Both the position numbers and the translations under genes were made by a program. The notes beneath the pieces are model-generated. The model saw nothing but the letters and a program-made list of their open reading frames with translations, was not told where the DNA came from and searched no databases. A stretch of DNA of 14,178 bases from Deltaproteobacteria bacterium (lineage in GTDB: Bacteria; Desulfobacterota; SM23-61), in assembly GCA_026388915.1 (NCBI GenBank), contig JAPLIW010000200.1:1-14178 (forward strand). The letters are read 5' to 3'. Below are positions 6,233 to 13,257 of the stretch, one piece after another. The stretch's first letter is position 1; every line of letters starts with the position of its first letter.

Positions 6233-6988
6233 ATGAAAAAGGAAAAAATAGATTATGAATTGACTTTAAAGCTCCGGAAAATGACCGCCCTGAGCGGGGG
6301 GGATCTCTTCGGAGTCGCCTCTCCCCAGCCCCTGTCCGCGGCTCCCGCAGGGTTCCGGCCCCAGGACATCATGCCCGGGTGCAAGGCGGTGATCGTCGTG
6401 GGAAAGCGCCTTTCGGACGCCACGGTGGAGACCACTCCCAGCCGGATGTTCGATACCCTGTACTTCGCGGTGAACGGGTTCATCGACCAGCTGATCCTCC
6501 GGATCACCGATACCCTGGTTCGGGAGGGGTATCAGGCGGTCGGAGTGGGCCCTCACTCCCTGGATGGAAAACAGCTGAGAGGGGACATTTCCCAGAAGCA
6601 TGCCGCCGTGGCCGCGGGCTTAGGCCGCTTCGGGCTCCAGTCCTTGGTTCTCACTCCCCAGTTCGGCCCGAGGCAGCGGTGGGGAACAGTGATCACCGAT
6701 GCGCCTATGAAACTCGATACTCCTGTGGAGGAAAATCTCTGCCAGCCGGAAAAATGCGATCAGATCTGTTTGAAAAGCTGTCCGGCCAAGGTCTTTTCTC
6801 CCCGCGAAGCGGAGGGGATCACCGACCCGAATCTTCTCCCCGGCGGCCTGTGGTACTACGTGAACATCGACCGTTTAGCCTGCAGCGCTTACCGGGCCGA
6901 ACGGAAGAAGGAGCTAGGCTGGGTTACGGAAGGCGGGCACGCCTGCGCGATCTGCCTGAAGGTCTGCCCGGTCGGGCGAAGGAGCTAG
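6233..6988 (+). CDS. QueG-like double [4Fe-4S] cluster protein (COG1600-like), short form
   Basis: The protein has 251 residues. It resembles the iron-sulfur part of epoxyqueuosine reductase. Eight cysteines are arranged as C170-x4-C175-x3-C179-x3-C183-Pro, a lone C217 in RLACSAYR, and C238-x2-C241-x3-C245-Pro, the ligand pattern of two 4Fe-4S clusters. Upstream, HAAVAAGLGRFGLQSLVLTPQFG and RWGTVITDAP match the conserved core that precedes the clusters in this superfamily. True QueG is around 350-380 residues with a C-terminal HEAT-like part; this protein stops right after the second cluster, so tRNA queuosine formation is unlikely. Related short proteins are common in strict anaerobes and their function is largely unknown. 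The ATG at 6233 has AGAGGGG about seven bases upstream; the in-frame GTG at 6203 lacks a good site. The MFS gene follows after 9 bp, so they are probably cotranscribed. Confidence 0.85.
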   Translation: MKKEKIDYELTLKLRKMTALSGGDLFGVASPQPLSAAPAGFRPQDIMPGCKAVIVVGKRLSDATVETTPSRMFDTLYFAVNGFIDQLILRITDTLVREGYQAVGVGPHSLDGKQLRGDISQKHAAVAAGLGRFGLQSLVLTPQFGPRQRWGTVITDAPMKLDTPVEENLCQPEKCDQICLKSCPAKVFSPREAEGITDPNLLPGGLWYYVNIDRLACSAYRAERKKELGWVTEGGHACAICLKVCPVGRRS

Positions 6989-6997
6989 GACCCGGAA

Positions 6998-8170
6998 ATG
7001 AACTGGAATGCACTGGCACTCCTGATTGCTGGACACTTCGTAACCGACATCAACACCGGCGCCCTTCCCGCCTTCCTGCCTTTCATTAAAGAATCTCTCG
7101 CCCTTTCTTACACCATGACGGCCAGCATCATCCTGTTTTTTAATTTGACTTCATCGGTCATTCAACCCATATTCGGTTACCTTTCCGACCGCTGGTCCGT
7201 CAGGTGGCTCCTTCCCGTGGGTCCCTTGCTCGCTTCACTGGGGTTGGGATTCCTGGGCCTGGGCTCCTCTTACTCGTGGATTTTGCTCTTTGCCGCGGTA
7301 AGCGGCCTCGGCCAGGCCAGTTACCATCCTGAAGGGTTCAAGACCGTAAGCCTTTTGAGCGGAAAGAAAAAAGCGACGATCTTTTCCATCTTCCATTTCG
7401 GCGGCAATCTGGGATTCGCGGTGGGACCCATTCTGGCGACCTTTTTCTTTGTCCACCTCGGCCTCCAAGGCTCCCTCCTGTTTATCGTCCCCGGGGTGGT
7501 CATAACCGCCATCTTTCTTCTCGTCCCCTACTGGAAAGTCGAGTTCGGCCCTCCTGCTCATCGGGGCGCTCCCGTCCAAAAAACAAGCTCAGGCCGGCAA
7601 AGCCACTCTTCTATGGTGCTTCTCATCCTGGTCGTGGTTCTAAGATCGGCGACCCGTCTGGGCTTGATGACTTTTGTACCCTTCTATTTCATCAGTTTTC
7701 TTAACCGGGACCCGATGGTCGCCGGGCAATACCTCTCTATTTTTCTGTTCGCCGGAACCGTCGGCATCCTGGCCGGGGGTCCTCTCGCCGACCGATATGG
7801 CTATAAAAAGATGGTCCTCATCACCCTGGGCCTGAGTTCGATCTTTCTCTACCTTTTCTTTGCCACCGAGGGGACTCTTTCCCTGATTTTCTTCACCCTC
7901 GCCGGATTGGTCTTGATCTCCTCCAACTCCACGACTATGGCCATGGCCCAGAGCTTCATGCCCCAGAGCCTGGGAATGGCCTCCGGGCTAATCCTGGGCT
8001 TCTCCATGGGGATCGGGGGGGTTTCCACCACGATCCTGGGCTGGGTCGCCGACCACTGGGGAGTTCCCTCCGCCCTGCAGATCACTTTTGTCCTGCCTTT
8101 GCTGGCTTTCCTGGCCTGCTGGCCCATCTCTTACCCGCCCAAACAGACTCGGAATGCGGAAAGCAGATGA
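6998..8170 (+). CDS. MFS transporter, fosmidomycin-resistance (Fsr)-like
   Basis: The protein has 390 residues and reads as an inner-membrane transporter with about 12 hydrophobic helices in two halves, split by a hydrophilic loop near residues 178-208. MFS motif A is visible as GYLSDRW (60-66) and again in the second half as GGPLADRYGYKKM. Two features point to the Fsr branch: GQASYHPEG (105-113, like the His-Pro-Glu motif of Fsr) and VLRSATRLGLMTFVPFYF at the start of the second half. Fsr-like proteins export small compounds such as fosmidomycin, but many relatives are of unknown substrate. The start ATG at 6998 has AGGA seven bases upstream. The last codons (TRNAESR) are encoded by a copy of the GGAATGCGGA repeat, so the C-terminal tail was probably replaced or extended by that repeat. 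Confidence 0.88.
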   Translation: MNWNALALLIAGHFVTDINTGALPAFLPFIKESLALSYTMTASIILFFNLTSSVIQPIFGYLSDRWSVRWLLPVGPLLASLGLGFLGLGSSYSWILLFAAVSGLGQASYHPEGFKTVSLLSGKKKATIFSIFHFGGNLGFAVGPILATFFFVHLGLQGSLLFIVPGVVITAIFLLVPYWKVEFGPPAHRGAPVQKTSSGRQSHSSMVLLILVVVLRSATRLGLMTFVPFYFISFLNRDPMVAGQYLSIFLFAGTVGILAGGPLADRYGYKKMVLITLGLSSIFLYLFFATEGTLSLIFFTLAGLVLISSNSTTMAMAQSFMPQSLGMASGLILGFSMGIGGVSTTILGWVADHWGVPSALQITFVLPLLAFLACWPISYPPKQTRNAESR

Positions 8171-8344
8171 GCACTGGTTTATTGGGGCCGGTCCCGGGGA
8201 TTTCAGTTGGGCCGGGATTTTCTTTGGGGGGGAACAGCCGCCACCCAGAACGGTTCGCAGCTCGGGAGGAGGATTTTTAGGATCCTGCTTTTCTCTTGAC
8301 CGCTTTCTTTTTTCTCTGATAGAAATAGGGCGATGAAAGCGCAT

Positions 8345-8373
8345 GGGCGGGGGAACCCCTTTGTGGGGGTGCC
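8345..8373 (+). other. G-rich structured element, weakly reminiscent of a ydaO (c-di-AMP) riboswitch core
   Basis: GGGCGGGGGAACC is followed by a short CCCC...GGGG stem and then GTGCC, so that GGC can close on GCC. The word GGCGGGGGAACC and the following GGGGGTG resemble the central stem of the ydaO riboswitch. The usual AATCC and the downstream GTCAGCTAACC block are not clearly present, although a CCGAAATCCCGGGGCCTCG stretch occurs at 8447-8465. It lies about 250 bp before lutA. The riboswitch idea is a low-confidence guess. Confidence 0.2.
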
Positions 8374-8511
8374 GGCTTTTCCTGGAATTCTGCATACCCG
8401 TGTTTCTTGGACCAAGGGATCGGAACCTTCATCAAGAGGAAAGACCGAAATCCCGGGGCCTCGCTTCTGCAGCCATTGAAGTTCTCCGGGGATGTGTTAT
8501 TCTAAACGGGG

Positions 8512-8544
8512 AAGCACCGGGCTGTCTTTACCCCTTTGGTGCTT
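8512..8544 (+). other. Stem-loop AAGCACC / GGTGCTT upstream of lutA
   Basis: A 7-bp perfect stem (8512-8518 with 8538-8544) encloses a 19-base loop, and a second GGTGCTT follows at 8552-8558 that could pair alternatively. It lies about 75 bp before the lutA start. It could be a regulatory hairpin or another dispersed repeat. A weak promoter-like pair (TTGAAG at 8476, TATTCT at 8498, spacer 16) lies just upstream. Confidence 0.35.
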
Positions 8545-8618
8545 GAGATTTGGTGCTTTCCTTTCTTATTCCGCATTCCGAATTCCGCAATCCGTATTCC
8601 TGTAGAAAGGAGTCCGTG

Positions 8619-9365
8619 ATGAAAACGGTATCCCTATTCATTCCCTGCACGGTTGACCTCTTCGCCCCCCGAATCGGGGAGGCGGTAGTGAATATCCTCC
8701 GCCGCGTGGGGGTCAACCCGATCTACCATGAAGAGCAGACCTGCTGCGGCCAGCCGGCGATGAACGCCGGCTACCGGGAAGAGGCCAAAAAGGTGGCCAA
8801 GCATTTCATCTCGGTCTTCGAAAAGGACGAGGTGATCGTGAGTCCCTCGGGCTCATGCGTCTGCATGGTGAAGGACCACTACCCTGAGATTCTGGAGGGT
8901 GAGCCGGATTGGCTGCGGCGGGCCCAGGCGCTCGCCCCCCGGTTGTACGAATTCTCCCAGTACCTCGTGGATGTACTGAAAGTGCAGGATGTGGGGGCTT
9001 CCTTCCAAGGAAAGGTGACCTACCACGAATCCTGCCATATCCTCCAGGGCCTGGGAGTTTCGGAGCAGCCCAAAAAGCTGATCCAGGCGGTGAAAGGGGC
9101 CCAGCTGGTTCCCCTCAATAACGCCGACTCCTGCTGCGGCTTCGGGGGGGAGTTCGCCAACGACTTCCCGGATATCTCCGAATCCATGGTGAAAGACAAG
9201 GTGGAAAGCTTCCTGGCCAGCGGCGCCGACCTCCTGGTCCTCAACGAGCCCGGCTGCTTCCTCAATATCGGCGGCTACCTGAACCGGAATCACCCCGGAA
9301 AGAAGGTCATGCACCTGGCCAGTTTCCTGGCCACCAACGGCAGGGAGGCGAAGTATGGAAATTAA
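8619..9365 (+). CDS. lutA: LutA, L-lactate dehydrogenase complex subunit (CCG-domain protein)
   Basis: The protein has 248 residues. It is part of the LutABC complex, which oxidises L-lactate to pyruvate in the cytoplasm through iron-sulfur clusters. It has the two CCG (DUF3390/heterodisulfide-reductase-like) domains. The first has FIPCTVDLF (C10), TCCGQPAMNAG (C42, C43) and PSGSCVCMV (C80). The second has YHESCH (C139), DSCCGFGGEFA (C172, C173) and NEPGCF (C213). Length fits LutA. The ATG at 8619 has AAAGGAG six bases upstream; an open frame extends further upstream but only through repeat DNA. It overlaps lutB by 11 bp, which indicates translational coupling. No GntR-type LutR regulator is visible in the window. 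Confidence 0.93.
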   Translation: MKTVSLFIPCTVDLFAPRIGEAVVNILRRVGVNPIYHEEQTCCGQPAMNAGYREEAKKVAKHFISVFEKDEVIVSPSGSCVCMVKDHYPEILEGEPDWLRRAQALAPRLYEFSQYLVDVLKVQDVGASFQGKVTYHESCHILQGLGVSEQPKKLIQAVKGAQLVPLNNADSCCGFGGEFANDFPDISESMVKDKVESFLASGADLLVLNEPGCFLNIGGYLNRNHPGKKVMHLASFLATNGREAKYGN

Positions 9366-10791
9366 GACCGAGCAATTCACCGAATTGGCCAAAAAGGAGC
9401 TGAAAAACGAGCGCTCCCGCCTCTTCCTTAAATTAATCCCTCCGGTCATGAAGGCGAAGCGGGAGGCCGGGATGGGCAGCCTCCCCGATGCTCCGGCGGC
9501 CATGGCCTGCGGGGCCGCGATCCGGGCCGAAGCCCTGGCCCGGTTGCCGGAGCTTCTGGAGGAGTTCGAGAAGAACGCCAAGGCCAACGGGATGAAAGTC
9601 GTCTGGGCGCGGGACGACAAAGAAGCCAACGAGTTCATAAAAAACCTGGCCAAGGAAAAGGGGATCAAGTATGTGACCAAAGGGAAATCCATGGTTACCG
9701 AAGAGACCGCCCTTAACGAACTCCTGGAAAAACACGGAATCGAGGTCTGGGAAACCGACCTCGGCGAGTTCATCGCCCAGCAGCTTCACCGCCCCCCGTT
9801 CCACATCGTGGGCCCGGCCATCAATGTCCCGGTGGAAGAGGTCCGGGACCTCTTCATCGAAAAAATCGGGCTGAAAGAGCCGACCCTGGACCCCGTCCAG
9901 CTGGGCTACGCCGCCCGTCTCTTCCTGCGGGACAAGTTTCACCACGTCCAGATGGGGATTACCGGGGTGAACATGGCGGTGGCCGAAACCGGCACGATCA
10001 TCAACGTGGAGAACGAAGGGAACATCCGCTTTACCAAATCGTCCCCCCCGGTCCAGGTGTCGGTGATGAGCCTGGAAAAGGTGATTCCCACCATGAAGGA
10101 TGCCCTCCACATGATCCGCCTCCTGTGCCGGAATTGCACCGGCCAGCGGCTTGCGGTCTATATATCCATGGACAGCGGGCCCAAGAAAAAGGACGAGGTC
10201 GATGGTCCCGAAGAGCTTTACCTGGTTATCGTGGACAACGGAAGGTCTAAAATCTACCAGGACGCCAAGGCCCGGGAGGCCCTCCGGTGCATCCGCTGCG
10301 GTTGCTGCCTGGTGGCCTGCCCCGTCTGGCGGCAAGTCGGCGGCTATGCCTACGGGTGGGCCTACTCCGGCCCCATGGGCCAGATTTTGAATCCGCTGCT
10401 TCTGGGGTTGGACAAAACTCAGGAACTCTACCGCGCCTCCACCCTGTGCGGCGCCTGCAAGAGCTTTTGCCCGGTGGGAATCGATCACCCGAGCCTGTTC
10501 CTGTATTACCGGGCCAAAGATGTTCTGGGGGACCCCAATTTCAAGAGTATCGATCGCCCCTGGACGGAAAGGCAGTTCTTCAAGATGTGGAGCTGGGCGG
10601 CCAGCACTCCCTGGGCCTGGAACATGGGCGTGCGCATGGCCCGGCCCATCATGAATAAGGATGCCCAAAACGGGGTCGTCAGCAAAGCCAAGGGCCCCTT
10701 CGGAGGGTGGTTCCGTACCCGGGATATCCCGGCCATGGCCGGGGATACCTTTCATGACCGGTGGAAGAAGATAAAGAAAGAGAGAGGTTAA
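9355..10791 (+). CDS. lutB: LutB, L-lactate dehydrogenase complex iron-sulfur subunit
   Basis: The protein has 478 residues. It combines an N-terminal LUD domain (about 60-300; YVTKGKSMVTEE near 106-117, GITGVNMAVAETGTI near 201-214, and RNCTGQRLAVYI near 259-270) with a ferredoxin-type segment. That segment is C312-x2-C-x2-C318-x3-C322-Pro followed by LCGACKSFCPVGID (C365, C368, C372). The C-terminus (GPFGGWFRTRDIPAMAG) matches the LutB tail as I know it. It passes electrons from lactate to the cluster chain together with LutA and LutC. The ATG at 9355 lies inside lutA. The stop TAA at 10789 falls in a run of AGGTTG-like hexamers, so the final residues could be affected by that repeat. Apart from this, the gene is complete and typical. 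Confidence 0.93.
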   Translation: MEIKTEQFTELAKKELKNERSRLFLKLIPPVMKAKREAGMGSLPDAPAAMACGAAIRAEALARLPELLEEFEKNAKANGMKVVWARDDKEANEFIKNLAKEKGIKYVTKGKSMVTEETALNELLEKHGIEVWETDLGEFIAQQLHRPPFHIVGPAINVPVEEVRDLFIEKIGLKEPTLDPVQLGYAARLFLRDKFHHVQMGITGVNMAVAETGTIINVENEGNIRFTKSSPPVQVSVMSLEKVIPTMKDALHMIRLLCRNCTGQRLAVYISMDSGPKKKDEVDGPEELYLVIVDNGRSKIYQDAKAREALRCIRCGCCLVACPVWRQVGGYAYGWAYSGPMGQILNPLLLGLDKTQELYRASTLCGACKSFCPVGIDHPSLFLYYRAKDVLGDPNFKSIDRPWTERQFFKMWSWAASTPWAWNMGVRMARPIMNKDAQNGVVSKAKGPFGGWFRTRDIPAMAGDTFHDRWKKIKKERG

Positions 10792-10814
10792 GGTTGAGGT
10801 TGAGGCTAAGGTTC
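10785..10814 (+). repeat. Five tandem AGGTTG-type hexamers at the lutB stop
   Basis: Five hexamers with consensus AGGTT(G/A/C), the fourth reading AGGCTA, run through the lutB stop codon into the lutB-lutC gap. They end just before the GGAGG site of lutC (10820-10824). A change in copy number would alter the gap by 6 bp and leave both genes in frame. Confidence 0.75.
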
Positions 10815-10830
10815 AGATTGGAGGATACAA

Positions 10831-11502
10831 ATGGAGACAAGTGTACGGGATGAGATACTGGCGAAATTGAAGGCGGCGCCGAAGGCCGAGGTTCCCACCC
10901 GGCCCTCCCTGCCCCCCTATAAAACGCTCTCCATGGACCGGGAACAGCTGATCGCCGAATTCACCGCCCGGCTGGCGGAAGAGGCGGTCGCGGTCCACCG
11001 GGTCAAAGACCTACAGGAAGGCCTGGACCGGCTTACGGTGGTTGCCGCGGAGGAGGGGTTGAAAAAGGTCATGACTTCCACCGACGATATGATTTCCAGG
11101 CTCGACCTGGCGTCCTGGGGCAAGAAAAACGGCATCCAGGTCATGACCCCTCGCGAATTCCCGGACCGTTATTCTTACCGGGACGCGGTCTTCGACCAGG
11201 TCCAAGCGGGAATCACCGGGGCCGACTTCGCCGTGGCGGAGTCGGCAACCATCGGGCTCATCGTCAACAAGGACCAGGCCCGGCTGGTATCCGTGGCCCC
11301 GATTCTCCACATCGCCATCGTGCCCGCGGACCGGATCGTCCCGGTCTACGAGCAGGCCATCGAAAAGGTTTTCGGAAAAAGGGGGGAATACCCCAGCCAG
11401 TTCGTCTTCATCACCGGCCCGAGTATGACCGGCGACATCCAGGGGGTTCTCTTCAAGGGAATGCACGGGCCCCGCAAGGTCATCGTCATCCTGGTCGGAT
11501 AA
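10831..11502 (+). CDS. lutC: LutC, L-lactate dehydrogenase complex LUD-domain subunit
   Basis: The protein has 223 residues and consists of one LUD (DUF162) domain. Marks are STDDMISRLDL (83-93), AGITGADFAVAESATIGL (126-143), and the C-terminal FITGPSMTGDIQGVLFKG then HGPRKVIVILVG, which is the family signature (usually GPSRTADIE...GVHGP). The N-terminus (METSVRDEILAKL) is also typical. The ATG at 10831 has GGAGG six bases upstream. It follows lutB by 39 bp, mostly repeat, and completes the lutABC operon. A long imperfect hairpin at 11529-11586 follows. Confidence 0.92.
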   Translation: METSVRDEILAKLKAAPKAEVPTRPSLPPYKTLSMDREQLIAEFTARLAEEAVAVHRVKDLQEGLDRLTVVAAEEGLKKVMTSTDDMISRLDLASWGKKNGIQVMTPREFPDRYSYRDAVFDQVQAGITGADFAVAESATIGLIVNKDQARLVSVAPILHIAIVPADRIVPVYEQAIEKVFGKRGEYPSQFVFITGPSMTGDIQGVLFKGMHGPRKVIVILVG

Positions 11503-11528
11503 ATCTCTGAAGCAGTTTCGGGTTGCGG

Positions 11529-11586
11529 GTTTCGCGTTTCGGGTTTAAAGACCATTGATCAAAGTCTTGAACCCGAAACTCGAAAC
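11529..11586. repeat. Long imperfect hairpin of GTTTCG repeats after lutC
   Basis: The left arm 11529-11552 and the right arm 11564-11586 pair nearly throughout: GTTTCGGGTT and AAGAC on the left meet GTCTTGAACCCGAAAC on the right with a one-base bulge, then an outer GTTTCG pairs with CGAAAC. Further GTTTCG and CGAAAC words lie just outside. No T-run follows, so termination of lutABC by this hairpin is possible but not textbook. It looks like a dispersed palindromic repeat and fills much of the 149-bp gap before the LarA-family gene. Confidence 0.7.
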
Positions 11587-11651
11587 ACGAAACATTTCCA
11601 AATAACCGTTTACCTGCTTAGCCGGAAAGAAACAAGGAAGAGGAGTTGTCC

Positions 11652-12905
11652 ATGTCCATGAAAAGGGTCTCCATCCCCTCCCGCCTCTGGTACGAGAACA
11701 AGGAGTGGGAACTGACCTTCCCCGACCGGTGGGACGTTCAGAACCTGAACCCGCCCGGTTTTGAAAAACCAGCGATCACCCCGCAGCAGATCCGGGAAAA
11801 GATCGAGCGTCCCGTCCAGGGACCGACCCTGGAAGATCTGGCCCGCGGCAAGAAGCAGGCGGTCATCGTCTTTGACGACATGACTCGCCCGACCCCGGTC
11901 AAGGAAGTCGCTCCCCATGTGGTTTCCGCCCTTCACCGGGCCGGGATGAGGAAAGACCAGATCCGGTTTATCTGGGGTCTGGGAACCCACGGGGCTTACG
12001 ACATGATCAACGCCCGCAAGAAATTGGGGGAGGAGATCGTGGAGAATTACGCGGTGTACAACCACGACCCCTTCCAGAACACCGTGCGGGTGGGAAGGAC
12101 CCCCACCGGGGTGGAACTCTGGTTCAACCGGGAGTTCATGGCCTGCGACCTGAAGGTCGCCATCGGCTGTATCACCCCCCACGTCCATGTGGGATTCGGG
12201 GGAGGGGCCAAGCTCATCCTCCCCGGGGTGGCCGGGTTCGAAACCATCAACCAGTTTCACAACCAGCTCTATCGGGACCGGGAGCGGACCGGGCTGGGGA
12301 ATTTTGAGAACAACATCATGCGGGCCGAGTGCGACGCCGCCGGGGATGCAGCGGGGCTGAATTTCAAAATCGATTGTCTGGTCAACCGGCGGGGGGAGAT
12401 CACCAACCTGTATGCCGGCCCTTTCAGGGTCACCCACGCGGCCGGCGCGGAAGAGGGAAAGGAGCATTACGGCGTCCCCTATTCCGTCGGCTATGACTTG
12501 GCCGTGGGCAACGCCTACGCCAAGGCCAACGAATCGGCCATCGCCCTCCTCTTCTCCCTGATGCTGCTGAAACCCAAAGAAGGAGTAGCCGTTCTCATCT
12601 CCGACGCCCCGGAGGGGCAGGTCCCCCATTACGTAATGAGAGCCTGGGGGAGCGATTACGGCGGGCGTCACTTTAGTCCCCGCCCCAAAGGCTTCGTCAA
12701 CATGTTTATGAAGAAACTCATCGTCCTGGCCCCCTACCCGGACCGGACCAGCCTGGACCTCGTCGCCCACGTGGACGACGCAGTATTCGTCAAGACCTGG
12801 CCCGAGGTCCTGGCCATCCTGGAAAAGGATTTCCCCGGTTCGGCCAAGGTGGCGGTCGTTCAAGATGGGACGATGATGTATATGAAGAAAAAAGCTGATA
12901 GCTGA
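11652..12905 (+). CDS. larA: LarA-family nickel-pincer 2-hydroxyacid racemase/epimerase
   Basis: The protein has 417 residues, close to LarA of Lactobacillus (about 424). LarA enzymes invert the 2-carbon of hydroxy acids by hydride transfer through a nickel-pincer nucleotide cofactor. Every key residue has a counterpart: D76 and R79 in FDDMTRPTP, H113 in GLGTHG, H177 in CITPHVHVGF, the cofactor lysine K187 ten residues later in GGGAKLILPG, and the nickel ligand H203 sixteen residues after that in NQFHN. This spacing equals H174, K184, H200 of LarA. The substrate may be lactate or another acid: relatives include racemases or epimerases of malate and sugar acids. The ATG at 11652 has GAGGAG six bases upstream; the in-frame TTG at 11646 lies too close to that site. 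Cofactor genes larB, larC and larE are not in the window. Downstream UxaA-type genes suggest a joint pathway. The stop lies inside a repeat. Confidence 0.88.
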   Translation: MSMKRVSIPSRLWYENKEWELTFPDRWDVQNLNPPGFEKPAITPQQIREKIERPVQGPTLEDLARGKKQAVIVFDDMTRPTPVKEVAPHVVSALHRAGMRKDQIRFIWGLGTHGAYDMINARKKLGEEIVENYAVYNHDPFQNTVRVGRTPTGVELWFNREFMACDLKVAIGCITPHVHVGFGGGAKLILPGVAGFETINQFHNQLYRDRERTGLGNFENNIMRAECDAAGDAAGLNFKIDCLVNRRGEITNLYAGPFRVTHAAGAEEGKEHYGVPYSVGYDLAVGNAYAKANESAIALLFSLMLLKPKEGVAVLISDAPEGQVPHYVMRAWGSDYGGRHFSPRPKGFVNMFMKKLIVLAPYPDRTSLDLVAHVDDAVFVKTWPEVLAILEKDFPGSAKVAVVQDGTMMYMKKKADS

Positions 12906-12958
12906 TAGCTCAGGGCTCATAGCAAGAGACTATTGGCTATCAGCTATGAGCTATGAGC
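12894..12958. repeat. GCTGATA/GCTCATA heptamer repeat with inverted halves
   Basis: The left half (12894-12923) reads GCTGATA twice, then GCTCAGGGCTCATAGC. The right half (12935-12958) reads GGCTATCAGC followed by two TATGAGC words, which are the reverse complements. The halves can form an imperfect stem around an 11-base loop. The larA-like stop codon (12903-12905) is inside the left half. The right half supplies a spurious in-frame ATG at 12946 ahead of the true start of the next gene. Confidence 0.75.
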
Positions 12959-12984
12959 TTGCTTCGGCTATTTTGGGGGGTCTG

Positions 12985-13257
12985 ATGAAGGAAAACGCTT
13001 TACTGATTCATCCCCGCGACAACGTGATCGTCGCCCTGCGGGACCTGTCCGTGGGAGAAGAAGTCAAGGCCAAGGGGATGGATGGTTTTCCGCTCCTGGA
13101 AAAGATTCCCGCCAGCCACAAGGCGGCTCTCCGGGACATACCGGCCGGTGAAGAAATCATCAAATACGGGGAAGTGGTGGCGGTCTGCACCCGGGATATC
13201 AAAAAAGGCCAATGGGTCCATATCCACAACCTGGAGAGCAAAAGGTGGAAGAAATGA
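12985..13257 (+). CDS. SAF-domain small subunit of a UxaA/GarD/SuyA-type dehydratase or lyase
   Basis: The protein has 90 residues, the size of a stand-alone UxaA N-terminal (SAF) subunit. It has NALLIHPRDNVIVALRDL, then IPASHKAALRDIPAGEEIIKYG (H45) and ends in GQWVHIHNL (H79, H81). These are standard blocks of altronate dehydratase N-terminal domains and of SuyA, the small subunit of sulfolactate sulfo-lyase. The ATG at 12985 has a GGGGGG run four bases upstream. The in-frame ATG at 12946 is encoded by repeat DNA and would add 13 unrelated residues. Its TGA overlaps the ATG of the large subunit (ATGA), so the two are translationally coupled and expected to form one enzyme. The substrate cannot be read from the sequence. 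Confidence 0.9.
   Translation: MKENALLIHPRDNVIVALRDLSVGEEVKAKGMDGFPLLEKIPASHKAALRDIPAGEEIIKYGEVVAVCTRDIKKGQWVHIHNLESKRWKK

Larger units (their letters stand above)
8149..8581. repeat. Non-coding stretch bounded by a 13-bp perfect inverted repeat
   Basis: TCGGAATGCGGAA at 8149-8161 (within the end of the MFS gene) is matched by its exact reverse complement TTCCGCATTCCGA at 8569-8581. Both arms belong to the TGCGGAAT family also seen at 4654-4737 and 6094-6145. Between the MFS stop at 8170 and lutA at 8619 I see no plausible gene. The interior holds GC-rich hairpin material at 8345-8373 and a GCACC/GGTGC stem at 8512-8544. It may be a MITE-like unit with unrelated cargo, or simply two half-copies in opposite orientation. 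Confidence 0.6.

Noticed and set aside
4654..8600. CRISPR array suggested by recurring TGCGGAAT words
   Set aside because: Copies are irregularly spaced, differ in length and orientation, and lack spacers of uniform size.
9433..10755. 440-residue minus-strand open frame opposite lutB
   Set aside because: lutB is unmistakable on the plus strand; the antisense frame is rich in Gly, Pro, His and Asp as expected for a GC-driven shadow.
11610..12920. 436-residue minus-strand open frame opposite the LarA-family gene
   Set aside because: The plus-strand frame has all LarA residues; the antisense frame resembles no family.
12946..12984. Upstream start of the small dehydratase subunit
   Set aside because: The 13 extra residues are encoded by the heptamer repeat and adjoining DNA; the ATG at 12985 gives the normal family N-terminus and has a G-rich ribosome site.
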